5,474 nt of DNA from positions 1-5,474 of the forward strand of contig CAYSCH010000516.1 of assembly GCA_964429355.1 (NCBI GenBank). Reading direction: 5' to 3'. The notes under the pieces were generated by a model that was not told the origin of the DNA, ran no database searches, and worked only from the letters and a program-made list of their open reading frames with translations. The stretch comes from JAAYAY01 sp964429355. Lineage in GTDB: Bacteria; Planctomycetota; Planctomycetia; Pirellulales; Thermoguttaceae. Below are positions 1 to 5,474 of this stretch, piece by piece (the stretch's first letter is position 1; each line of letters starts with the position of its first letter). The translations under genes and the position numbers were made by a program.

Positions 1-48
1 TGCTGATGGTAACATTTCCTGGTGAGGCAACGGGAAGGGGAAAAGTAA

Positions 49-456
49 TTGTCGCCGGACACCCGGGGTCCTTCCGCGTGCCGCGGTCCCGTCATGGCCG
101 CGGCACGTATATGGTTCTGGTGTACGCTTACGTTCTGTGACATGGAGGGGGTGGGCCGTTACTACCGGGCGTACGAGCGGCTGATGGGGTACTGGAGGAG
201 CGTGTTGCCGCTGCGGATGGTGGACGTGCGGTATGAAGAGCTGGTGGCGAACCAGGAGACGGAGAGCCGGCGGCTGATCGAGTTCTGCGGGCTGGAATGG
301 GACGAGCGGTGCTTGAGGTTTGCGGAGGCACAGCGGGCGGTGCAGACACCGAGCAAGTGGCAGGTGCGGCAGCCGATCTACCGATCATCCGTGGGGGGGT
401 GGAAGAAGTACGCGGCCCATCTCGGGCCGCTCATGGAGGCGTTGGGGAAGGTGTGA
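49..456 (+). pseudogene. Sulfotransferase, C-terminal remnant (5'-truncated)
   Basis: The frame encodes the C-terminal end of a PAPS-dependent sulfotransferase, of the type often found behind TPR repeats in planctomycetes and proteobacteria. Family-like sequence begins near residue 28 (nt 130). It runs through RYYRAYERLM (37-46), the VRYEELV strand-helix (60-66), LIEFCGLEWDERCLRF (76-91), the TPSKWQVRQPIY segment (100-111) and the closing SSVGGWKKY (113-121), which matches the conserved C-terminal nucleotide-contacting GxWKxY region. The whole N-terminal half is missing, including the 5'-phosphosulfate loop and the 3'-phosphate-binding Arg/Ser motif, so it cannot bind PAPS normally. Residues 1-27 look unrelated to the family. 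A stop at 46-48 closes the frame, the first codon is TTG, the first ATG is at 94, and no convincing Shine-Dalgarno precedes either. I see no continuation of the family in the other two frames of nt 1-130. It is best read as a decayed gene end; a short expressed protein is possible but unlikely to be active. Confidence 0.8.
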
Positions 457-568
457 TCTTCCTTGTGCGGGCCGGCTTGTGCGGCGTGCTCTTTCTTCGA
501 CAGAAGAGGACGGAGTTGGACGGGCGGGCGATGAGATTTGAGATGGGGGGGTGATTCGTTTCTTCCGC

Positions 569-574
569 AGGAGG
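569..574 (+). promoter_or_regulatory. Strong ribosome binding site for the small ORF at 583
   Basis: AGGAGG is a full-consensus Shine-Dalgarno core lying 8 nt upstream of the ATG at 583. It is the main reason for regarding the short frame that follows as possibly translated. No clear -35/-10 promoter was recognised upstream. Confidence 0.5.
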
Positions 575-582
575 AGAGAATC

Positions 583-708
583 ATGACGGCCACGAAGAAC
601 ACGAGAGGGAACGAGAAACGAGACATACGGCAGAAATTCGAAGTAGCCAAGATCATCGACGCAACCCTGGGAGGTGGCACACCGCGTGCTCACGGTCAAT
701 CAGCGTGA
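583..708 (+). CDS. Small hypothetical protein, 41 aa
   Basis: This is a short open frame starting at ATG 583 and ending at TGA 706-708. I do not recognise the product. The N-terminal half is rich in Lys, Arg, Asn and Glu. It is followed by a plausible amphipathic helix (DIRQKFEVAKIIDATLG, residues 14-30) and a short Gly/Pro/His tail. There is no signal peptide, membrane segment or Cys pair. The case for it is the perfect AGGAGG at optimal spacing and codons that differ in character from the flanking noncoding DNA. The case against is its length and its position between a broken sulfotransferase and an empty region. It may be a genuine small protein, or the intact start of a longer gene whose 3' part was lost near nt 690-708, since the tail after GGGT looks less protein-like than the helix. 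It points towards, and converges with, the toxin-immunity module. Confidence 0.35.
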   Translation: MTATKNTRGNEKRDIRQKFEVAKIIDATLGGGTPRAHGQSA

Positions 709-1049
709 CAATCTGTTGGCAGAGGCGTCAAGTGTCACGATTCGCCCTCGAGTTGAGAGTTCTGCAAGAGTCGGCTCCGCGTTCCTGGTTTCCAACTCCG
801 GGTTGAACGATGCATCAATAGATAGTCAAGCCCTGACCACGAATCGACCAGGAATCCGTCCATTGCCAGGAATCGGGTTTACGACGACGAGCAGCGGCAG
901 GGCAACCTGCCCAAGCGGCTCGGTTTGCTGCACACTCTTCGCCGCGAAGGTCGACCGAAAGCAACGAGGAACCATGCCGATCGACAAGACTAGCTGCGTC
1001 CCCGTTTCGACGCTCCTTTCATGGTATCTGGAAATTCGCGACTCGGAAG
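709..1049. other. Gene-poor stretch, no supported feature
   Basis: These 341 bases lie between the small plus-strand ORF and the stop codon of the candidate immunity gene on the minus strand, so any terminator for either transcript should be here. A plus-strand frame is open across it (from 674 to 1399), but its product has no recognisable motif and most of it lies antisense to the immunity gene. I found no strong GC hairpin followed by a T run, no tRNA and no insertion-sequence ends. A 9-bp direct repeat, CCAGGAATC, occurs at 848-856 and 866-874, which is not remarkable on its own. Confidence 0.5.
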
Positions 1050-1499
1050 TTAAGTTGATTCTACCTCTCCGTCCGCGTTTATCTCATAATCTTCACCCCA
1101 GACAAGCACGAAGCTCCCGCTACGAACCCAATCTGCGACAGCTTCTTTCAAGTGACTCGCTCTTTCTGCGGGAAAGTCCTCAGATGCGTCGAGGAATTCT
1201 TGCAGGTACTCAGGCATATCCCGAATCTCGATCCCGTACTCAGGCAGCACAAATGCTCGTACGCGAATCACGCCAGGCGTTATGCCGACACGATTCAGAA
1301 CAGCGTCAATTGCTGAATCAGGTACATCAGTCTCCGGCCCAACCGCGTGGCGATCGTAGCCGAGAAACTCCCCGTTCCTGGAAAAGCGGATATCGATAGC
1401 ATCAGAACCAAACCGAGACAAAAGAACTTGATTCCCGTCACGCAGATGCCCGGCCCTAAACGGGATACCATCCTGAAGCTTGTATAGCTGATTCTGCAT
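1050..1499 (-). CDS. Candidate immunity protein for the adjacent RHS toxin
   Basis: This 149-residue protein of no family I can name is encoded directly downstream of the RHS toxin on the same strand, with 16 nt between the toxin TGA and this ATG. In polymorphic toxin systems that position is taken by the cognate immunity gene, so the likely role is cytoplasmic binding and neutralisation of the toxin tip; this is inference from position. The protein is acidic (by hand count 27 Asp/Glu against 14 Lys/Arg), which suits an inhibitor of a basic nuclease domain. It has no signal peptide or membrane helix. The N-terminal half looks beta-rich (QVLLSRF 24-30, AIDIRFSRNGEFLGY 34-48). The C-terminal half alternates strand and helix, with IEIRDMPEYLQEFL (90-103), a charged helix about 113-126, and the strand GSFVLVWGEDYEIN (128-141). 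The ATG start is supported by a good upstream AGGAG. Base composition is lower in GC than the RHS core (about 52% in the sample line 1081-1140). Being a real gene is well supported; the specific inhibitory role is not shown by sequence. Confidence 0.8.
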   Translation of the reverse strand: MQNQLYKLQDGIPFRAGHLRDGNQVLLSRFGSDAIDIRFSRNGEFLGYDRHAVGPETDVPDSAIDAVLNRVGITPGVIRVRAFVLPEYGIEIRDMPEYLQEFLDASEDFPAERASHLKEAVADWVRSGSFVLVWGEDYEINADGEVEST

Positions 1500-1505
1500 C
1501 CCTAT

Positions 1506-1514
1506 TCCTCTCCT
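1506..1514 (-). promoter_or_regulatory. Ribosome binding site of the immunity gene
   Basis: Read on the minus strand, the 16-nt gap after the toxin stop carries overlapping AGGAG and AGAGGA sequences, ending 10 and 6 nt before the ATG at 1499. This fixes the immunity start and shows that the gene has its own translation initiation signal even if it is co-transcribed with the toxin frame. Confidence 0.6.
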
Positions 1515-1515
1515 A

Positions 1516-3177
1516 TCAGTCTAATTCCTCGACCTGCCATTGAGTCGCGGACGGCGTGCTAGGTGTGCCGCTACCTGGCCGTCCCAATCGCCCGCCAGAG
1601 TTATCCCAGGGCAACGTACCCGGTTCGGCACCAAGTTGCCGTCGGATCTGCCCTTCGATTGCCCCCCGCTGGTTTATTTCCACCTCGAACGCATCGATCT
1701 CCAACGCTCGACCGGTCTTGTTACTAGAAGTCACGTACTTCTCAAATCGCCCGATGAATTTCTCCGAGGTTGTCTGCCCGACTTTCAAGAGTTGCCCGGT
1801 CGTCTTGTCACGTACGACGTAAACTAAACCGCTACGATTGAAGTGCGCATTACGCCACTGCCCACTAAGGTCCAGTGTCCGCATTCCGCCAGACTTGACA
1901 ATCTGAGACTGCCTCGGGGCAGCGGTGATCGTTGTCGAGGCAGGAGTCGGAGATGCACCTGGGGCTGCGTTCGATGATACCTTATCAGCGCCGAACCGGG
2001 AAGCGAAGACCTCGTTCCACTGAACGGGATTGTGCCCCCGCCCCATCGGCATGGCGTCGATGGCTCTTGCTTCGACGGCTTCTGCAGAAAAGCCTTCGGC
2101 GGCGTATTTGCCTTGTGCCATCCCCGTCGCACGCGTCTGGCCGGGCAGACGCGGAAGACCTTTCACGGTAAATGCCATCCCGACGCCGATATTTACGGTG
2201 AAGTCTGTGCCTTCGCCGATAAGCTCCGCCGTCTTTGGGTCGGCTCCCAACAGCTCGGCTGCCCCGCCCGCCAGATAGCTCAGGCCGCTTCGCTCGGACT
2301 GGCCGGTGACGACCATCCTCACAGATCGCTGGGCCTGATCGGCACCGTGGGCCACCAGGAAAACGCCGGCAACCTGGGAGACTCCGGTAGGTGTTCCGAT
2401 GAGAATTGCCCCGGCGGAAACCTCAACAGCACTTCCGATCGCGCCCAGCGTTCCAAACACACGGTTACCGGTTGTCCAATAGTCGGCCTCTTCTCGGCGC
2501 CAAACGATGCTTTCGATGGCCGCCTCTGCATCGGAACCGCCCGGCACGATCGTCTCGAGCTGATAATCGGGGGTGTGCACCCAGTAATCGTGCCAGCGGA
2601 AGATCCCCTGGACACTGATTCCAGCTCCAACGTCGACAGGAACACTCGCGCCCAACGAAGCGACATGGGGCACGGGACGGGCATGTTCGATGGCTCCAGG
2701 AACACTGCGAAGCACGGATGGGTCAACACTCTCCAAAGACGAACCGAGCTTCTTTCCCAGTTCGATTCGTGCACGTTCACGGATCGCCTTGCCAAACGCG
2801 ATCTTCCCATATTCGAGCAATTCATCCGTCGACGGAGCGTCGTTGTATTGTTTGTATGTGTCGAGCGTCGCGTCGAGCCGGCGGTCGACATATCCTGGCC
2901 AAGGCGGATTGGCCTTATCGCGAACGGCCCGCTCATATGTGAGCTTGCATCGATCTCGGGCTGTCAGTATCTCGACGTACTCTTCCTGAGCCGCGTTCAA
3001 CAGAGCCTCCGTTCTCTCGCGCTCTTCAATCTGTGCTGACGTTTCCGCAAAGGGATTCTCTACAAACCGGTCCTGCGAGCCTGGCGAGCCAAACACTTCG
3101 CGACATTGTCGCTCCCATTGCTCTTGCTTCTCCTCCAGCCCACTCGGATCCGTCGTGGCCGTCACGTAGTTCTGCAC
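1516..3177 (-). CDS. RHS polymorphic toxin, C-terminal part with GIY-YIG-like nuclease tip
   Basis: From the only in-frame start codon available (GTG 3177) this reads 553 residues, but the GTG is the Val of the RHS motif RYVQN and lacks a Shine-Dalgarno, so it is probably not a natural start; the frame continues upstream as RHS core. Order of parts: the end of the RHS core with the DPSGLE boundary (residues 10-15); a charged helical region with likely coiled coil (about 44-90); a middle domain (about 95-230); a hydrophobic pre-toxin segment (about 241-277, including GAILIGTPTG and VAGVFLVAHGADQAQ) ending in a TG motif (291-292), of the kind common in RHS toxins; a Pro/Ala/Ser/Thr-rich linker (about 402-422); and the toxin domain (about 436-535). 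The tip has GLVYVV (450-455), KVGQT (465-469), Arg477, Glu508 and Asn526, which fit the GIY-YIG nuclease pattern. Nuclease activity is inferred. An internal ATG at 1884 (Met432) lies just before the tip. The candidate immunity gene follows 16 nt downstream. Confidence 0.85.
   Translation of the reverse strand: MQNYVTATTDPSGLEEKQEQWERQCREVFGSPGSQDRFVENPFAETSAQIEERERTEALLNAAQEEYVEILTARDRCKLTYERAVRDKANPPWPGYVDRRLDATLDTYKQYNDAPSTDELLEYGKIAFGKAIRERARIELGKKLGSSLESVDPSVLRSVPGAIEHARPVPHVASLGASVPVDVGAGISVQGIFRWHDYWVHTPDYQLETIVPGGSDAEAAIESIVWRREEADYWTTGNRVFGTLGAIGSAVEVSAGAILIGTPTGVSQVAGVFLVAHGADQAQRSVRMVVTGQSERSGLSYLAGGAAELLGADPKTAELIGEGTDFTVNIGVGMAFTVKGLPRLPGQTRATGMAQGKYAAEGFSAEAVEARAIDAMPMGRGHNPVQWNEVFASRFGADKVSSNAAPGASPTPASTTITAAPRQSQIVKSGGMRTLDLSGQWRNAHFNRSGLVYVVRDKTTGQLLKVGQTTSEKFIGRFEKYVTSSNKTGRALEIDAFEVEINQRGAIEGQIRRQLGAEPGTLPWDNSGGRLGRPGSGTPSTPSATQWQVEELD
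1573..1872 (-). other. Toxin tip domain resembling the GIY-YIG nuclease fold
   Basis: This is the C-terminal effector domain of the RHS protein, residues 436-535 counted from GTG 3177. In the GIY-YIG fold, two short strands carrying GIY and YIG are followed by a helix with a catalytic Arg, then a Glu and an Asn. Here the first strand is GLVYVV (Tyr453), the second is LLKVGQT with Lys in place of the second Tyr, the helix is KFIGRFEKY (Arg477), and AIEGQI supplies Glu508 before LPWDN (Asn526). The KVG/KIG variant is typical of the T5orf172/MUG113-type branch of the superfamily. The domain is mildly basic by hand count. The tail after residue 530 is Gly/Pro/Ser-rich and probably disordered. The fold assignment comes from motif spacing, not from a profile search. 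Confidence 0.65.
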
Positions 3178-3933
3178 ATACCGCGACAGGTTCGCGTCCC
3201 CCGCCTCGAACCCGATCGGATCCTCGCTGAGGAACTTGGCGACGGCCGGGTCGTAGTAGCGGGCGCGGTTGAATTGGAGGCCCGACTCGTTGTCGTGCTC
3301 GCGGCCGGTGTAGCCGAAGATGTGATCGACGGCGGCGTCCGTCTCGCTGGTGACGTTGCCGAAGGCATCGTAAACGAGGTGGTTGGCAATCGACGTGACG
3401 TCGAGGCCGGAGTCGTGCTCGGCCAGGTCGCGGACCGTGCCCAGGTTGTCGGTGAGCGGCCAGAGGACGTCGCCCGAGGCGTCTTCGTCAGCCAGGATCT
3501 GGTCGACCTGGGGGCCGTGGAGGTAGCGGTGAGTGACGGCGCCCGTGACGTCGAGCGTGAGGACTATGTGGTCGCCAGCATTGTCGCGAGATTCGCGGGC
3601 GCCGTCGTTGACGTAGTAGATCTCTTCGTCGACGATCGTGTCGCCGTCGGTGTCGAGGAGCTTGGCGATGCGGCGGTTGAAGGGATCGTAGACGTACTCG
3701 ACATGGCTGGCAACCGTGCCGCCGGCCGGGGCCCGTTCGGTGACGGAGGTGAGGCGGTTGCGGTGGTCCCAGGTGTACTCGGTGACCGAGGTGTCGCCCG
3801 TGTCGAGGAGGCCGTTGGCGTTGGTGTCGCCGAATCGGGCGGTGCGGTTGCCTTCGGCGTGGTAGCCGAACGGCAGGTGGAACTTCCGGTTGCCTTTGCC
3901 CCTCGGTGGATGGGGGATAGTGCATCGGGGTGG
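3178..3933 (-). pseudogene. RHS-repeat-associated core, 5'-truncated, no start codon
   Basis: The toxin frame stays open upstream of GTG 3177 for 252 more codons to a stop at 3936-3934, with no ATG, GTG or TTG anywhere in that stretch. Its translation is classic RHS/YD-repeat core: YHAEGNRT (from about 3864), YTWDHRNRLTSVTE (about 3778-3737), VYDPFNRRIAK (about 3681-3661), THRYLHGPQVDQILADED, PLTDNLGTVRDLAE, YDAFGNVTSE, FGYTGREHD, and RARYYDPAVAKFLSEDPIGF (from about 3264) joining SRYVQN. In intact proteins this segment is the last part of a beta-cocoon shell that encloses the toxin, normally preceded by a long N-terminal region with export or attachment domains. All of that is absent. Two Asp-rich loops, DTNANGLLDTGD and DTDGDTIVDEE, interrupt the repeats. 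The first 20 or so residues do not look like RHS, so the break lies near 3870-3900. A frameshift to an upstream start such as ATG 3997 is conceivable, but I see no RHS sequence in that frame beyond the break. Confidence 0.9.
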
Positions 3934-3995
3934 TCAGGCGGGTATGGTGATCGTGGCTCCCAGACAATCCAATCCTGAGAAACAGGAGCATTCTC

Positions 3996-5441
3996 ATGAC
4001 CCCGCGTGTTACCCGCCGCCGGTTTCTCGTTTCGTCGGCGGCCCTCGGCGCCGGCCTGACGATTCTGCCCGTCCGTCTGGTTCGCGGCTATTCCGCCAAC
4101 GAGCGGATCAACGTTGCCTTGATCGGCGTCGGAGGACGGGGCACGTGGTTCGTTGACACCATTCCGCGGATGGAGAATGTCGTCGCTGTGTGCGACGTGA
4201 ATACGAGAAAGATCGACGAAGCGTTCCGGCATTGGGACGAGTTCGGCAAGAAGTGGGCCAGTTCGGAACATAGCTGGGAGCGCAGTGCGGCCGCGGAATT
4301 CGATCGCCTGGTGGAGAGCAGGCCGAAGCAGTTCCAGGACTTCCGCAAGATGCTGGACGAGATGAAGGGGATCGACGCGGTGGTCGTTGCCACGCCCGAC
4401 CACTCCCATGCGGTTGTCTCGGCCACGGCGATGAAGGCCGGCAAACACGTCTTTTGCGAGAAGCCACTGACCCGCACGGTCCACGAATCGCGGGCGCTGC
4501 GGGAGCTGGCCCGGAAACAGAAGGTGGCCACGGCGATGGGGAACCAAGGCACCTACAGCGGTGCGTTCCGACGAGCACTTGAGCTGATTCAGAGCGGTAC
4601 CCTGGGCAACATCCAGGAAGTCCACGTGTGGAACAGCGGCGGCGGGGCCGACCGGACCGAGCCGCCCAAGGGGGATGAGCCGGTGCCCGAGGAGCTGGAT
4701 TGGGACCTGTGGCTGGGGCCGGCGGCGGACCGGCCGTTCCACAAGGAGTGGATGCAGCGGCATCTGTGGCGGGAATTCGGCACCTGCCAGCTTGGAAACT
4801 GGGCCTCGCACTCGGCAAACCTGGGCTTCATGTCGCTCAAGGTCCAAGAACTGTGGTTGGGAGAGAAAGCCAGCAGTCCGGTGCCGACCCTGCGCATCCA
4901 CGCGGAATGCTCATCGGTGAATCGGCTGTCGTTCCCGCGCTGGGAAGTGATTCACTGGGACATCCCCGCGCGGGCGGAGTTGCCGCCAATTCGCATCACG
5001 TGGCACAACGGGCAGACGCCGGGGATCGAGGCCATCCTGGACCGGGCCATCCAAGGCGGTCCCGCGAAGGACAAGAACAACTGGCGGTTTGCCGGCACCC
5101 TGATCGTGGGTACCAAGGGCGCGATCCACACGACGGGACACAACATGTCGTTCCGGTTTTTGCCCGAAGAACCGTTCAGGGAGCTGCAGCGCGACCGGCC
5201 GGAGACCGTGGATGATTCCCGCGGTCCCGAGCAAGATTGGTTCGCCGCGATCCGAGGGGGCAAGCTCGGCTGGTCGAATTTTGACTATGCTTCGGCCCTG
5301 ACCGAGTTTCTGATGCTGGGCAATGTTTCCACCCAGTTCGACGACACCCTGGAGTTCGATCCGGTGGCGATGAGGATCGTCAACAATGCGGAGGCCAACG
5401 GCCTTTTGTGTTGCGAGTATCGGCATGGGTGGGAGCTTTAG
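3996..5441 (+). CDS. Gfo/Idh/MocA-family oxidoreductase with Tat signal
   Basis: This is a complete 481-residue NAD(P)-dependent oxidoreductase of the Gfo/Idh/MocA family, which acts on sugars, inositols and related polyols; the substrate here cannot be told from sequence. The N-terminus carries a twin-arginine motif TRRRFLVSS (6-14) followed by the hydrophobic AALGAGLTILPV, so export by Tat to the periplasm is likely, as for many planctomycete members. The Rossmann fold follows: INVALIGVGGRG (38-49) with the GxGxxG-type dinucleotide loop, VVAVCDVN (62-69), VVATPDHSH (130-138) and the family signature CEKPLTR (154-160). The C-terminal substrate domain includes TYSGAFRRALELIQSGTLGNI (186-206), DWDLWLGPA (235-243) and EFGTCQLGNWASHS (260-273), whose His272 sits where the family's catalytic His is found; the usual LGD is LGN here. 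The ATG start is supported by AGGAG at 3984-3988, 7 nt upstream, and by the intact signal. The gene is divergent from the RHS module, with only 62 bp between the two open frames, and appears unbroken. Confidence 0.95.
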   Translation: MTPRVTRRRFLVSSAALGAGLTILPVRLVRGYSANERINVALIGVGGRGTWFVDTIPRMENVVAVCDVNTRKIDEAFRHWDEFGKKWASSEHSWERSAAAEFDRLVESRPKQFQDFRKMLDEMKGIDAVVVATPDHSHAVVSATAMKAGKHVFCEKPLTRTVHESRALRELARKQKVATAMGNQGTYSGAFRRALELIQSGTLGNIQEVHVWNSGGGADRTEPPKGDEPVPEELDWDLWLGPAADRPFHKEWMQRHLWREFGTCQLGNWASHSANLGFMSLKVQELWLGEKASSPVPTLRIHAECSSVNRLSFPRWEVIHWDIPARAELPPIRITWHNGQTPGIEAILDRAIQGGPAKDKNNWRFAGTLIVGTKGAIHTTGHNMSFRFLPEEPFRELQRDRPETVDDSRGPEQDWFAAIRGGKLGWSNFDYASALTEFLMLGNVSTQFDDTLEFDPVAMRIVNNAEANGLLCCEYRHGWEL

Positions 5442-5474
5442 AGCCGCTAACAAAACCACCGGCCGTGCACATCC

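Noticed and set aside
6..140. 44-codon plus-strand frame at the left edge
   Set aside because: It has no motif and does not supply the missing sulfotransferase half; it ends where the family similarity begins in another frame.
462..484. Direct repeat CTTGTGCGG separated by 5 bp
   Set aside because: It is a single short pair with no associated element; it does not form a CRISPR-like or operator array.
489..508. Hairpin CTCTTTCT / AGAAGAG downstream of the sulfotransferase remnant
   Set aside because: Seven base pairs with a bulge, AT-rich, and no following T run; too weak to call a terminator.
862..990. Plus-strand frame reading ARNRVYDDEQ, reminiscent of an RHS core ending
   Set aside because: Only about seven residues resemble the RHS pattern and no DPxG follows, so chance is the simpler explanation.
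674..1399. Plus-strand open frame of 241 codons
   Set aside because: Half of it is antisense to the immunity gene, its start lies inside the small ORF, and the product is low in structure-like patterns. The minus-strand gene has the better start signal and composition.
2032..3039. Plus-strand open frame of 335 codons
   Set aside because: It is antisense to the toxin middle region, begins without a ribosome binding site and shows no recognisable motif.
3106..3978. Long plus-strand open frame of 290 codons
   Set aside because: It lies exactly codon-on-codon opposite the RHS core. Its Val/Ala/Asp/Gly-heavy product has no motif, while the minus strand reads canonical RHS.
3564..4901. Long minus-strand open frame of 445 codons
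   Set aside because: It is antisense to the oxidoreductase, whose Rossmann and EKP motifs are unambiguous; the minus product is Pro/Arg/Ser-rich with no domain.

Overview
The window looks like a GC-rich accessory stretch from a member of the Planctomycetes or a similar lineage. The reasons are a Tat-signal-bearing Gfo/Idh/MocA oxidoreductase, the C-terminal end of a sulfotransferase of the kind often fused to TPR repeats, and an RHS core carrying aspartate-rich calcium-loop-like inserts. This assignment is inferred from gene content; there is no rRNA or other marker in the window.

Layout, left to right. At 49-456 (+) lies a 3' remnant of a sulfotransferase gene that has lost its cofactor-binding half. 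At 583-708 (+) there is a 41-codon open frame with a strong Shine-Dalgarno sequence and no recognised function. Positions 709-1049 hold nothing I can call. From 1050 to 3933 (-) there is a polymorphic-toxin module. Read in its own direction, it starts with an RHS-repeat core that is open but has no start codon (3933-3178). It continues in the same frame through the DPxGL-type boundary, a hydrophobic pre-toxin region and a C-terminal domain resembling a GIY-YIG nuclease (to 1516). A 149-residue acidic protein follows (1499-1050) with its own ribosome binding site and is the obvious immunity candidate. At 3996-5441 (+) is an intact, probably exported, sugar-dehydrogenase-like oxidoreductase transcribed divergently from the RHS module.

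The central observation is that this appears to be an orphan RHS tip: the core homology runs unbroken into the toxin, but the frame closes at a stop (3936-3934) with no ATG, GTG or TTG in the roughly 250 codons before a GTG at 3177. The first RHS-like residues lie about 100 bp from the oxidoreductase start, so the break sits in or beside that gene's upstream region. The toxin tip and immunity gene are less GC-rich than the RHS core in sample lines, as expected for an exchanged cassette. Together with the beheaded sulfotransferase, this marks the left and middle of the window as rearranged DNA next to a stable metabolic gene.
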